DNA of 64,000 bases from Polytrichum commune (Eukaryota; Streptophyta; Polytrichopsida; Polytrichales; Polytrichaceae). Positions 1 to 11,771 of this stretch are shown one piece after another (positions within the stretch are counted from its first letter, which is position 1; every line of letters starts with the position of its first letter). The notes under the pieces are model-generated. The model saw nothing but the letters and a program-made list of their open reading frames with translations. It was not told where the DNA came from and did no database searches. Made by a program: the position numbers and the translations under genes. The DNA is taken from assembly GCA_950295325.1 (NCBI GenBank), contig OX485803.1, positions 55,753,554-55,817,553 on the forward strand, written 5' to 3'.

Positions 1-163
1 AGATGTGCGTCAACTATAAATGGAACATGACCACGAATTTTGGAACTTAGACAGAGCCTTACCTTTTTGTCAAGCCTCTGCAAACCCTGGACAATTTAGT
101 TTGACATGTAATGTGAGCTTTTCTGGCCTCTTGCTGAGTACTATGTTCTTTTCTTGTTTACAG

Positions 164-1266
164 GCTAGTTATGATACTGGCATCCAAGGCCCAGCTATGC
201 CTTATGCTGGAGGGGAATGGACAGAGTACCCCCAACCTCCCCCGGAACAGTATTCAGGGCCATGGCCTCCTGAGCAGTATGCTGCATACGTGGAGCAATA
301 TGCTAATGCTGCTGTAAGTGCAATAGGTTTTTTGTGCACAGAAATTGCTGTGTTTTTACCACAACTTAATATGTTGGTTATTTAGTTTTGATATGTAGAA
401 TTTGTTCAGTGGCATTGATGGTTCTTTGCAAAATTTCAATCTTTTCATCTTGTCATCGGCAGGTATGGTGTCTTTTCCATCATTTTGGGGCTAGCATCTT
501 TTGGCTACAGGCAATGTTGCCTTCTACTTAGTGTGGCTGAACCAGATTTTTCTTGAGGATTGCAGATCACAGGTGAGTTTGTCAATCCAGAGCTCCAAGA
601 GGAAGCACACTTGATGACTCAAGAGGAGAAAGACAGGGGCTTGGGATCTGTCTTCAAGCGTGATGACCAGAGGCTGCAGCAACGCAGGGAGCGTGATGAT
701 CGTGAGAAGGATCCCAATTTCATTTCGGAGAGTTACTCAGAGTGTTATCCAGGGTACCAAGAGTATAACCGTGAGATTGTGGACAGTGATGAAGATGAAG
801 ACTTGACAAAGATGGATATGGGTGGCCGGGTTAGATTCACTCCCTTTCTTTTTGCTGAAGATACTTGCATGAATTGGAACTATAAGATGGAGCTTCTAGT
901 GGATGTTTTGATGCTATTCTAGTTATTAAGGTGCCTGGTTGTTTGGATAGCTTTCAGTAAGTCTGAGATTGCTTCTCCTAACAGGCTAAAGGAAGGCTTC
1001 ACCGTTGGGACTTCGAGTCAGAGGATGATTGGGCCAAATATAATGAGCAGAAGGAAGCCATGCCCAAGGCGGCATTTCAGTTTGGGGTGAAAATGCAAGA
1101 TGGCCGCAAGACACGGAAGCAGAACAAAGACCAGAAGCTCACCAACGAGCTTCACAAAATCAACAAGATTCTGGATCGCAAAAAGACCAAAGGTGGCGGG
1201 TATGATGATGAACCAGGTGGATATGATGAGGATATGGGCACTCCTGCAAAACGGGCTCGAGCTTGA
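164..1266 (+). CDS. SMU2: SMU2 / protein RED (IK) homologue, 3' end of gene
   Basis: This is the C-terminal part of the splicing factor RED/IK, called SMU2 in plants, which works with SMU1 in the spliceosomal B complex in the nucleus. Three exons are visible: 164-313, 566-829 and 985-1266, all phase 0, each bounded by AG acceptors and GT donors. The order of segments is a Tyr/Pro-rich stretch, then the conserved SESYSECYPGYQEYNREIVD block and acidic DSDEDED run, then MDMGGR spliced onto AKGRLHRWDF, then the highly conserved MPKAAFQFGVKMQDGRKTRK region and a lysine-rich end finishing TPAKRARA. The upstream exons lie outside the window; bases 1-163 read as intron. No lesions are seen. The family assignment is from recognition of the C-terminal blocks and is firm. 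Confidence 0.93.
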
Positions 1267-2654
1267 TGGCCCATCTGACTCTGCACTTTGCCAACCTTTC
1301 CATGTTGGTTGTATGCTTAATTAGGTAGTATCAGTTTATACAATATATCAACTGTAGTTCACCATCCCCAAGTTTTGAAATGTAACTTGGAAAGTAGATG
1401 CATTGAAGTTAGCCGTTCTGAAAATGTGTAAAGCTCAAAGCAGAAGTGTTAGGAACGGGCATGCAACCAACTTTGAAATGTTGCCAGTGGTTTGAGAAGA
1501 TATGCGTGGGATTATTTTCTATACACCTTCAAATGACACCAGCCTGCCTTTACCTACCTAGTTGATGTGGAGTTACATGTGGCCTGAATATGTCCAGCTT
1601 CATTTCTAGGTGGATCAAATGTCTTGATTTCTATGCCACAGGTTTCTTTACATCAAATGTCTCCACAAACACATGAGACTATATTGTGGTTTCCATGAGT
1701 AGATGTCTATTCACTGATATTAGTGTAGCTTCATTGTCTTTTGCATCATGGCAAATGGAGGAAAGAAAAGTCTTATGAGGGAAGATCATCACTCAAATGT
1801 TGTGTATACTAATGTCCAGAGTCCAGACTCTATATATACAAAATGTATTTTACCCAAGTCACCCCCTAGAGAAAAGGAACCAAGTGATTTACTCATTGGA
1901 TCAAATGAAACCCCTCCCTGGTGTTCTTTGTCAAGGTTGAGAGGCTCGCACACCTTCACTAATTTTTTATGTGGGACAAGTGAAATTTCACTGGATTGTG
2001 AGAACATTGTTTTCTCTGTACAGTACCCCCTGCAGATGCTGTGCTCTGTGTACCTAGTAGGCAGCCATGCAGAGTCTCTCGAGCAAATTACTTTGTGTAC
2101 AAATGATGTCATAGCTGACTTAATGTGCAGTCAATATCAGGCTCAGGATCCAAAGCATTTGAATGCTTCCTAAGTTCTTATGGGGGTGTCCTTTTCATCA
2201 GTTGTACACCTGGGTCAGTGATTCAGTAGGTTCATTAAGAAGTTCATACTCTTAAGTGCTGGCATAGGTGCTGGGCCTACAATTCCCAAGAATTCTTGTG
2301 GAACATTGGTTTTTGTGCAGCTGTGGTTTAGAATTCTACACGGCTGCCTGGTACCAGCTCTAGCAGAGCATTTTAATGTCCATGAACGTGTTACATGTCT
2401 CTTTTTTCCTATTTCTTTTTGAGCTTTGGCGAATGTTTTGTTATGAACTTCAGTTTTATTGAAATACATTCTGACCTCCCTAATATTACACATGTGGCAA
2501 CCAATTAAAGTGCATGAGATATCAAGGAGGTTTGTAGTGTTAACTTGGATGCGTGATGATAGAGAATTAGTGTAGCATGTGACACTATGGAATAACAGGA
2601 AGTCAACATTGCAATAAGTGAGGAGAAATGAGCAGTTATGGCAAATTTTAGAAA
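1267..2654. other. SMU2 3' flank, no gene seen
   Basis: The first few hundred bases are presumably SMU2 3' UTR. An open frame at 1748-2173 has no recognisable motif and overlaps an open frame on the other strand, so I do not call it a gene. Confidence 0.5.
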
Positions 2655-3290
2655 TTGATAATATGTTCGGGCCAACTTTTGGCTTTGAAAATTTACAGTA
2701 ATTTCAGTTTAAGGAATAAATAACCATTTTTTTTGTGGTCCTCTTGATTTCTATCTTCCTACACGGGAATGGTTTGCACCACTTTATACTTCTCCAGATC
2801 TGGCACAATCTCTTAAGTGATTGGTTATGGGCGCCTCTACTGTAACCTTAAATTCTCAAAACAAATCCACCGGCCACCATTTCAAACTTGGAATGTTAGA
2901 GTAGAACCACCTATTATCAATGATGATCCCATCATGAATCTATAGAGTACCGGAATTTCAATCAGGGTGTGTCTAAATTTTGATCAAATTGGAATTGATT
3001 GTGCCATGACACTCTCCTCGGCTTTGGGTCATGCTAAAGTGAGGGGGATTTAGTCTCAAACTGAGCATATATGGCATACTCTAGACATTGGTAATGTGTT
3101 CAAGCCAACTTTTGTCTTCAAAAATTTACATTAATCTCATACTAAGGAATAAAGTTATCCAAACATTTGTAATCTTCTTGATTTCTATCTTCCTACACAT
3201 GCAGAAATTAACTTTGGCTTATATTTCTCTAGATTTGGCGTAAAATCTCGTAAGTGATCAATTATGGGCACCTTTACTCTAATGGTGCAG
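2655..3290 (+). repeat. Two diverged direct copies of a ~200-bp repeat
   Basis: Copy 1 spans about 2655-2850 and copy 2 about 3088-3290. Both contain CTTGATTTCTATCTTCCTAC, a preceding AAGGAATAAA and a following TTATGGGC, in the same order and spacing. The copies are clearly related but diverged. The segment between them is not duplicated. Confidence 0.7.
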
Positions 3291-3608
3291 TGTCCATGGA
3301 GATTTTTGGATATATTTTGTAATGTGTATCTACTTATTAGTTACCTTTGCTAGCTCTAATTCCAACTAGACTCTACTATATGTAAGACTAGTGGACTCCA
3401 CCCTGGGAGATCTAATAGTTCTAAAAGGTAAAAGGGAGTTATCCACTAGTTGGGACTGTGTAAGTAACATCCGTTAGTTAAGAGCACTTAACTCACCCCA
3501 AAGGCATGGAGGGAGAGGTGGTTAACTATATGCTTGTGGACTAGTTGAGGGGAGCTTCAACTCTTCATTCCTACAAGTATATTAGGCTCAAGGTGGGGTG
3601 GATCATGC

Positions 3609-3610
<2 letters not shown>

Positions 3611-3640
<30 letters not shown>
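3611..3640. repeat. (AT)n microsatellite
   Basis: Uninterrupted AT dinucleotide run of about 28 bp followed by a short T run. Confidence 0.95.
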
Positions 3641-3642
<2 letters not shown>

Positions 3643-3674
3643 TGAGATGTTACATAATCAATTGAGCTGCTCCT

Positions 3675-3835
3675 AGTGTTTCCAAGTCCAATTGGTTACA
3701 TGTTGACATCTTTGGTTTTTCTTTATAAAGCTAGGATATATTCGATAATTTCCTCTGAAACAATCAATAATTTTCTTGGAGTCTTGAACTTCAATTGGTT
3801 ATTTGTCAAACTCAACCGGTTCATGTGTAACTAAA
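3675..3835 (+). repeat. Dispersed repeat copy, related to 13180-13335
   Basis: The segment from CCTAGTGTTTCCAA through GGTTACATGTTGACATCTTT to ACTCAACCGGTTCATGT recurs at 13180-13335 in the same orientation with point differences. It holds several CCGGTT words. It could be an old MITE or retroelement fragment; no ends were defined. Confidence 0.7.
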
Positions 3836-3954
3836 TCAACTATTATATTTGGTGTCATATGATATTTTATGTCATTGTGGTAACTTTTTTAATGATATCT
3901 CTTATGAATAAGCTTACAAGTAATGTCATGGATGATTGAAAACTAGATGAAATC

Positions 3955-4216
3955 CATACCAATCATTGAAACAAAAGTTTGGAATATGTTGCATCCTAAC
4001 GATTCTATGCTGAAATATTTTCACAAATGATTGAAATGTAGATGAACAATCACTTAATAAGCGACAATATTTGCAACATGGTAGATCTACTGTGGCCAAT
4101 TTTTGTTTACAGGGAATAACAAATAATGTTAGGCTCACATTGAGTGTTGGTAACACTACATAGGCGGGCAGTTGACAATCAGTATCGAGCAAGACACATA
4201 GAATTGGTGACACTAA
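3955..4216 (+). repeat. Dispersed repeat family A, copy 1
   Basis: Shares with 36280-36485 (same orientation) and 37981-38262 (opposite orientation) the blocks TCATTGAAACAAAAGTTTG, TGCATCCTAA, CACTTAATAAGCGACA and GAGCAAGACACATAGAA, in that order. Moderately diverged, non-coding. Confidence 0.7.
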
Positions 4217-4226
4217 TTCAACAAAC

Positions 4227-4454
4227 ATGGAGAACCAACTGCTAGTTACAGATGAACCGGTTGAGTTTGAGAAACAACGGTTGTTGTTGTTCAAGACTTC
4301 AGGCAATTATCAACCCATTACCGATCAATGCAATATTATGCCTCAAATCAGTGAAGAACAACCGGAAGATCATAACATGCAACCGGTTGGACTTGGCAAC
4401 ACCACGATTTTGAGCGATCATACCCAAAAACCTTCCCGGATACTGCAGCCGTAA
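4227..4454 (+). CDS. Small unrecognised ORF (75 aa)
   Basis: I do not recognise this ORF. It begins at an ATG and would encode 75 residues rich in Gln, Pro and Thr, without membrane or signal segments. It starts immediately after repeat copy 3955-4216 and its stop codon lies 3 bp before the TIR of the element at 4458. It is therefore sandwiched between two transposon-derived sequences. The open length is near chance level, so a spurious ORF is the main alternative. Confidence 0.15.
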   Translation: MENQLLVTDEPVEFEKQRLLLFKTSGNYQPITDQCNIMPQISEEQPEDHNMQPVGLGNTTILSDHTQKPSRILQP

Positions 4455-4457
4455 ATA

Positions 4458-5032
4458 CAGTCTAACCACCTCATTAATACGACACCCTTGATATTACGAC
4501 ACATTTTTGCGAGGCCTAACTTTTTAGTTCAAAACTCCCTCTTTTATACGACTACAACTCTCGGTAATGCGACATCTAGAATCTCTGTCGTTTTGTCATA
4601 TTAAAGAGGTAGTTAATGCTGAAATCCCTTTCATCTATGTCATGTACATGTAAAATACATTCATTTTCACTTGAAAATTGCTTGGGAACTTCACTTATCA
4701 TTGGGTACTTAATGAGAATTAGGGTTACTAGTGTAGAATGAACACGGTTAGGGTTAGAGTGGCTTGCAACATCAGAGATCTTTGGACTCCTATTTCAAGT
4801 GTTCTTGAGAATATTTGTATGTGTTTGGAGTTATAAGTTATCATTTCATACCGTCTACATTGCTCAAACTCGTTGTAAATATTTTTGAGCTCATATTACG
4901 TATGTTTTCGTATTCCCTCAATAATACGACAAGTTTACGCCATTCCTCACATTAATGAGAAGATGACACCTCGATAATACGACTCTATTTTTGTGTGTTT
5001 CCCAAACGTGTCATACTGAGGAGGGAGAACAG
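4458..5032. mobile_element. 575-bp TA-flanked TIR element (pogo/Tc1-mariner-like MITE)
   Basis: The left end reads CAGTCTAACCACCTCATTAA and the right end, on the opposite strand, CTGTTCTCCCTCCTCAGTAT; both continue into (A/T)ACGACAC or ATGACAC. The two ends are imperfect terminal inverted repeats of about 28 bp. TA dinucleotides flank both sides (4456-4457 and 5033-5034), the classic target of Tc1/mariner/pogo elements. The interior repeats the word TACGAC several times near both ends. There is no transposase ORF, so it is non-autonomous. The superfamily call is from the TA site and the CAG-type end, and is inferred. Confidence 0.75.
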
Positions 5033-5034
5033 TA

Positions 5035-6730
5035 CAATAGTTAGTGTAGCAGCCGGTTCTCATGTTCATTGGAATGGTGGCCCAGCTGAAGTGCAGCAAG
5101 CAACACTGCCCTGACAGATGACACACACATCATCATTGCAAGCTGCAGCAAGCATCCTAGGCTGCAGCACAAGTGTTCAGTTAACTTAAGGCCAGGCCCT
5201 GGAAGAAACTTAAGGAAGGTGTAAGTTATATATGTGTACTGGTAACTGGAGCGTGATGCCGCTACAAATCATTTGCACAGAATGCTCAGAAAGATCTTGT
5301 GACGCTTCACAGATATAACAATACATAAGTTAATCATCTCTGATAACTTATTAGCTGAGCCCGTCAGGTTTCGTTTGTGGGTAAGGTTAGGGTAGATGGG
5401 TCTTTTTAATGGTTACTTCGTTTGTAGTCAGCCCACCCGACTTCTTGTAGGATATGGAACGTGCGATTCAAGGTAGAAATACCAACACCCGTGAAAATAA
5501 GGTGATTCGCATCGAAGATCTGGTCTGACAATCATGAGATAATTTTCCACGATAGACGAGAAGGATTCATGAAGAAAGAATGTAAGCTGTTTCATATTTC
5601 TCTGCCGTGTACAAAAATGTTTACAAATTTTCAAAGTGGAAAGTTGCCAAACCCTCTATTTGTTTACTAGATTCTCCCTACACCGAATACGGTAATCCGC
5701 ATTCCCATATAGAACATCGCCTAAATCGGTTACCTCATGCGTACATTAACACTTGACTCCCATTGGCTACACCAAGTGTACACGCATTGAAGTTGCCGCC
5801 GAGCCATGATCGGTTTCAAAAATGACACTTCACTGTTATGACGGCGGTCTAGTGCACAGGTAGAGGGTGGTTAACCGGTTTGGGTATTTCTACCTTACTA
5901 CTACGCGATGCTTCACAAATCTAGTTCTCATGATTTTGGAGCTCCTATGAATATTTGATTCATTGTCAAAGGGAAGATTCTTGTATTCATGAAGTGGTCA
6001 TATAGATTTTCCCTCTCTCTCCTTTCCATCATGTTGATTATCAAACTTAGAATGGTTATCATGTTTCGAGCACATAGTCTGATCTCTTTTTAAACATATA
6101 TCTTTTTGGTGTCCGTTCATAGATCCACACCTAAACCCATACCACTCACATATGAGTGTCTTGATAAATGTTGTGTTGGAACGAAGCACGTCTACCTTAC
6201 AACCACTTCACACACGAGCTAAGGACTATGCTCATGTAATTGTGAGAGCCCTGGATTCTTAATCAAAGGCCGTATCATTGACGTGATTTGCTCGAATTTG
6301 CGTCAGGCCTACTTATTGGAAGTGGTCATGATGCAAAATCCGATAGACCACAACACACTATATATAGTGTGCCATGTAGAATGCATGTAAACTTTCATGC
6401 ATGATAAATTTTTTTGGCCCTTAGACATTCACGTTCTAGTGTGAAGTGAACTTGGACAGTCTCGACCTTTTCGACCAATGAGAGATCTTGAAATGCAATG
6501 GTCACGGGCTTTCAGTCTCGTGTGTGAAGTGGCCCTTAGCTGTGTCGCTCACTTGCCTTCATTAAGACGTAGAGAGGTGATTCTCGAGTCAACCCAATTG
6601 AATCCTGGCAGCTTTTGTGATTTAAATAGTCTGCATGGGATTTTTTTCCCCTTCTTCTATAGGTGGGTGTACAGAATAAGATTCGCATTAACTTCAAGAG
6701 ATTGGTATGAATCCTCACACTGGCCCGAAA
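5035..6730. other. Gene-free stretch
   Basis: Read on both strands; only short scattered open frames without motifs. No repeat structure was recognised. Confidence 0.5.
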
Positions 6731-6786
6731 TGTGGACACCTATGTTATATTTGAGTGGCATGTGGTAACTTGTTTAGATGTGGATA

Positions 6787-7398
6787 TTAGAGCGGATGCA
6801 AAAAGAAAAGAAAGGCATGTGGGTAAAAGGAGATTGGAATGAAGAGGAGTGTGAGGCGATGCACAGGTATTATAGATGCCGATTGCTTTTCAATCACTAA
6901 TGGTTTCAAATGTTTGTCAATTGCTGTACAAAATTCTCTAACAATGATAGAAGCAGTACTTTCATGAATACCATACGTTTCAACACACCCACGTAATGAA
7001 TTTCCACTACAAAGCCTATTGAGTGAAAGTGCAAGTCGAGTTCGAACAGGAATGGCCAATCGCATGTGTGAATCTGATCGAATTAATGAAGGAGCTAATA
7101 CACCACACAAATATTCAAAAGTCTTTGGAAGTAACCTTGTATGTTGCTTGAATGCATATGTCGAATAGCTCCCCAATAATTGCCTCTCCATAAAATTGGT
7201 CCTCCGATCAACCATCCAAACACTCTGTGCCCCCCTTCGAGCTCCACTCCCCCCCACCATAACCGCAAACATCATCGTCATAGCACCATAATGTTGGTGC
7301 AAAGCTAGTTGCTGCAATATTACAACAACGGCCATAACATGCTGTATGGCCATGAAGAATACAAGAGCCACAAGTACCTTGTGCCTATGCTCATCCAT
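6787..7398 (-). pseudogene. PIF/Harbinger (HARBI1/ALP1-like) transposase, N-terminal fragment
   Basis: The protein read from the ATG at 7398 carries the N-terminal half typical of HARBI1/ALP1-like nucleases. It has a FMERQLLGSYSTYAFKQH-type segment, then LPKTFEYLCGVLAPSL, then the helix-turn-helix-like RTRLALSLNRLCSGNSLRGC and YGIHESTASIIVREFCTAI. In the family this block precedes a DDE nuclease domain. Here the homology stops after about residue 180 and the remaining ~20 residues are unrelated, ending at 6787. No DDE residues follow downstream on either frame. The fragment is therefore truncated and inactive as a nuclease; full-length relatives are about 350-400 residues. Terminal inverted repeats were not found. 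Confidence 0.8.
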
Positions 7399-8690
7399 CT
7401 TGAAAATAACAAGAAGAGCAAATGACAAAGAAGAAAGAGGGAAATGGGCTGAAATTTTCAAGGCTTTATACAACAACCTTGACTCTTTGGCCCCAAGGCC
7501 TTTACACACAAGAGTCTTGGCACCGGTTATACTCTTATTAAAATGACTACTTGAGGCCGAACTTGGGGCCATTAGGGCTGAAATTTTGGTTGAAATGGCC
7601 CCAACTTTTGATGGCCTCGATTCCAATATATAACACCCACATACCTGAAGACCTGCTTCCTTAATTAACTTACCTCAGATGCCGACGACTTGGCTTGACT
7701 CCACCTGTAATGCCTGACAATATTGATGCACATAAAACAGGTTATCATCACTGCACAATTAAATCCTAAGTAGATCCTCAGCAAAGTGACAACAACAACA
7801 ACAACAACAACTCTGACAGACATTGCTCCATTCATGTTCCCTCAAGGCTCCCAAAAGGTTCTCATGGCCGCCACTGAGGCTCACTTTGCTTGAATTCTCC
7901 ACTACTTATGCCCATCACCTCATGGCCATCACTATTGGCAACCTGCCCAGAACATCTCATCTGCTCTTCCACTCCTCACATCCCTCCCATTCTACTTGCC
8001 CGCCTGGATTGCTGTGCTGGTAAGTTATTAAGTTGAGATGCTACTCCTGATCCACTGGCTTGCATTGTCGGATGAGCACCTGATGAGCTACAAGATCACC
8101 ACTTGTTTGTTTGTTGGTTGGTTGGTTGCAGTCCCGTTGTTTGTTTTTCACCTCCTTGATCATGAAAACTACCTCCGGTTCACCCAAGGATTGATTTTTG
8201 TTGTCATGAGCACAAGTAGGTTGCTAATACCAGCTAATAATCTCCAGCTCATTCTGTATATGCTGCGCTCTTGGGTTCGAGGTTGCCAGAGTATTGATGC
8301 AGTAGTTGCAGGTTAGCTTCCAGTCATAAGCTTGTTATTTTGGGGGTTGTGAGTAATTTTTGCCCACTTCGTGGTACCAGTCAAGTTCTTGTGGTTTAGC
8401 TGGTCACATTCCTTTGCTCTCTCCTCCATTGACTTTCGCAGGTGGACTATTCATTATGTCTCGGTTTCAACGTTCTTAAAAATCTAGTTTGTCTATTTCC
8501 GGGATGTGTACACAGTGGAGAATAGTCTCCTGTCACGTGCCTCTTGCAGTGTTCAATGACAATTTCATCAAGACTTGCTTAAGATTCTATTCGACTGGTG
8601 AATCCCTAGAATCTGGAATCTTTGCCAGGAGACTGTGGTGCTCCGACTGTGTACCTTGTATACCGATAGATATTGCATCATCATTTCATT
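7399..8690. other. Gene-free stretch
   Basis: Contains the phrase GGGCTGAAATTTT twice (about 7447 and 7569) and a CAA-trinucleotide run near 7790-7812. Several short open frames around 7.8-8.3 kb show no motif and are not called. Confidence 0.4.
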
Positions 8691-8693
8691 GTG

Positions 8694-8885
8694 CAGACTG
8701 ACCCTGCTGGAATTGGCTACCCTAATCGATTTGTTGTAAACCGATGACATTTCTTTATACTTGTCATCAATCTGCACCCTGAAATTCGCTACCCCAACTT
8801 GTTTTGTTGCTAACGGAGATGACATTGGTTACCTCGTGCAGATTAACCCGTGGAATTGGCTACCCTAATCTGTTACGGTCGCAAA
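8694..8885 (+). repeat. Three-copy ~75-bp tandem repeat
   Basis: The phrase TGGAATTGGCTACCCTAATC, or a close variant, occurs three times (starting near 8710, 8778 and 8851), each preceded by a CAGACT/CTGCA-type lead and followed by a TGTT-rich stretch. It lies directly upstream of the membrane-protein ORF at 8923 and could be part of its promoter or leader. Confidence 0.65.
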
Positions 8886-8922
8886 TTGGCGGTCGAAGTT
8901 GGTGACACATTCAGATTGTGCA

Positions 8923-9333
8923 ATGGCAGGGCAGTACCGGAGCTCCTCCGTCTCCCCAGCTGCTCCGTCTCCGATGGTGCCGCTCTTCCTGGTGTCAGTG
9001 ATGATAGGCATGGCGGTCATTCCATGGATCTCACGCTACATTTCAGCCGTCATGGTGGCCCTGCAGCAGATGAACTTCATTGTGCTCCTGGCTCCCCTAC
9101 TCATCATGCTGGGAATCTCTCTCATCTCCGCTTACCAGGAGTGGATGTTCCCCACCTCTTCCTCCATGTACAACCGTAGCCGCACTAGCCGTGACTGGAC
9201 TGGTACCACCACTAGTAATCCCACCAGCCCTGCTGGAGACTATGCCCCCGACCACCTTGGCGATGGCTCTGGCTCTGGGATTGGACTCTTCATCCTCCTC
9301 ATCTTCGCCTTGGTTCTCATCCCCTGGAGATAA
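8923..9333 (+). CDS. Small hydrophobic membrane protein, function unknown
   Basis: I do not recognise a named family. The 136-residue ORF starts at the ATG in AATGGCAGG. An ATG 24 bp upstream is in frame, but the internal one gives the better context and a typical MAGQ- start. Two hydrophobic segments lie back to back near residues 18-65 (around VPLFLVSVMIGMAVIPWI and MNFIVLLAPLLIMLGISLIS). A Ser/Thr-rich, charged linker follows, and then a third hydrophobic segment at the extreme C terminus ending VLIPWR. The base composition is richer in G+C at third positions than its surroundings, which supports real coding. It is intronless as read. Its job is unknown. Confidence 0.55.
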   Translation: MAGQYRSSSVSPAAPSPMVPLFLVSVMIGMAVIPWISRYISAVMVALQQMNFIVLLAPLLIMLGISLISAYQEWMFPTSSSMYNRSRTSRDWTGTTTSNPTSPAGDYAPDHLGDGSGSGIGLFILLIFALVLIPWR

Positions 9334-10280
9334 AATCATCAATCATTCCGGTCCTACATATAATTACATATATTTTCCTTCAAGGTGCGTCATCTCTCTC
9401 CCATCTTCACTTTGTTTCAAGTCTGGATTGAATCATGTTCAGTCAAGTTTGTCAGGGATGGAACAATCAATTTCTGAACCATTTCAAGGTATGGTTGTAA
9501 TGAAATGAAATCCATTTCAAAGTCCGAGAACCCCAAGAAGCTTTTGGGACGAAAAGTACATCAAGATCATGGTGTGGCTAATTCCCTAAAGTAGCGGAGA
9601 GAGATAGAGGCTAATCTCAACTTGATGGTCCAATTGAAAGGGAAGGCATGAGACTCCCCAGTACACTACATTCTCAAATAGTGAAGGGAACTTATCTCTA
9701 ACGGAGTTGTAGAGTGGGACACTCCAGCACAAAGTGTGCCTCAATTTCAGCTAAATTTTAAGAGAAAAGGGAAATTGGCATAATCTGTTATTTCTAGGGG
9801 TTGGAATTGGTGCAGGACTATTTGTGACCCGTGCCGTCCTAGCTCGTTGCACCCGTGAGGCACCACCGAGGCAACGCTGGGGTTACGGCTTCAATGTCCG
9901 TGCATGTGCTTCATTGTATAGTAGATTGATGATTTGTTATTCCATGACCCTTTCACGAAGAAGAGAGCAACATGGTCGTCGAGAGGAATCCATTGAAATG
10001 ATTTGTGTCTGCACTAGAAAGGTTCACACTTTCAAATGTTGATGAAGGTTTAGGAGCGATACGTTGAAAGTGCTGGTCACCGTTGTAAGGTATTTATTGT
10101 CGGCTCGAAGAAAATTGTAAATTTTTCTTTAGAATTTGGTGGCTTGAATTTCTTGTAATATCAAAGCATTGACACGAAATGCTTTCTTCTCAGGAACTCC
10201 GAACCAGCATTCTGTCATTCTGTCGAAAATTCTTCAGGGTGGTATGGGGAACAAATTTTTCATACCGGCAGAGCTTATTC

Positions 10281-10311
<31 letters not shown>

Positions 10312-11423
10312 CTCTCCTTGCAGTCACTCAATTGGAGGATGGTTGGTATGTCAATTTTGCGGAGTCCCAGTTCGGAGATGCAATGTAATTATCATCACAG
10401 TGGAGGTACGATCTTGTGGTTTTGAGAGTCGGTGAGTTCAAGGATCGGAGCAAAGGCAGAGCAGCTTTCCAGAGGTTTGAATTTTGTACATACTAGGTGG
10501 CTAGAAACTCAGCTAGCTTCTGGGTAGGTGTTATAGAAAGCCATATTGCTTGACATGCGGGGTAGGTATCTGGCGTACGAAGTTTGCGCCACTTCTTTGT
10601 AAATATGAGAGACTCACGTTTTGGCAACATGATGTTACTTCCTTCTTTAGTAAACCCCTTCTGCTCTTTGAGAGGAGAAACTTTGCTGGTACTTGAGACC
10701 AGACAACTCAACATTTGATAGGATTGCAGGTAGATGTTTATGCCTTGGTGCAAAAGACACTGGATTGTGGAACTTGTACACAACGGGTATGTTATTAAGA
10801 GGGCGATGGTTTCCCAATCCTCGTAAGTTTTTGGGCAGTAAAATTTGCCAAGCTGGAATGAACAATGCTCAAAATTGCACATGTACGATATCATCATGAG
10901 GTTGCTTCTTTTTAACCAAGTGAAGGAGCCTTATTCATGCTTAGATTATATGGATATATAGATCCATTTTCATAGATGTAGTGAAACACTACACTGCTGT
11001 GGCAGAAGATTTTCAAGATCTCAGGAATCAAGCTTTCAGTCCAGATATGTGTATATTATAAGTGAGTTTGTTGTAAATGTTACATATCCTGCTCTGCATG
11101 CAGTCTCATTTATGTGTATATTTAAGTGCTTTTGGAGTGTAGAGAGTACTAGTAAAAAGAAAGAAGGGGAGCACCAGCTGAAGAATTCATGAGTTCATGA
11201 ACATGATTAATACAATAAAGGTCAAAATTCTCACTCAGATTCATTAAGGAGCTGAACTCACATACCTAGTATGAGACATCTCTGCAAATACGGTACATGA
11301 AGCAGACTGAATGCCAAGTGCCAACATAATATCTTCAAAGTATGAAATACTGTCAGTATGTCTTCACAGGAACTAAGTGGGCATTATCTCAAAAAACGTA
11401 AAAAGGAAAAATTTAGCATTTAA
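9334..11423. other. Gene-free stretch
   Basis: No convincing coding sequence. Open frames at 10493-10897 overlap on both strands without motifs. The only clear structure is the TG microsatellite. Confidence 0.45.
10281..10312. repeat. (TG)n microsatellite
   Basis: TG dinucleotide run interrupted once by TATG near its right end. Confidence 0.95.
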
Positions 11424-11771
11424 GGTATAAGGTTGTGAGCCTTATGTCGTTGCTGTCCAAGTTTACTGGAGACCTATGTTCGGAGTGGTAGATAGTAGAG
11501 GACATTGGACTTTGTGTTCAAAACACACTCTTTTCTATGATCAATAGGAACCACAAGTGGGAGGGCTTATGTGATCATTTCAAGATGAAGAGAATCCTTA
11601 CTTTGGCTTCTATATTTTTGCATCCCAGTTGTTCTGATGCTGTACCCTGAAATGACAATCTTCGTGATTTGTTTGCTGCTGTTTGAAGAAAAAAAAAATC
11701 TCAATCTGATCCAACAAATTAAAATTGTTCACGGAGTTAGACATGCCCACAGTAAAGCCTCATAAGTTACC
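11424..11771 (+). mobile_element. Diverged MITE copy, related to 26516-26890
   Basis: The copy begins TAAGGTATAAGG and ends near AAGTTACCTTGAAG. Blocks such as CTGAAATGACAATCTTC, AGAGAATCCTTA and TGCCCACAGTAAAGCCTC occur in the same order as in 26516-26890, where TIRs are clearer. Non-coding. Confidence 0.65.

Noticed and set aside
1748-2173. 141-codon open frame downstream of SMU2
   Set aside because: No motif, overlapped by an antisense open frame of similar length, and lies in probable 3' flank.
6536-6768. Open frames next to the Harbinger-like fragment as its missing DDE domain
   Set aside because: Translations on both strands show no DDE-type motifs or GSHIP-like segment.
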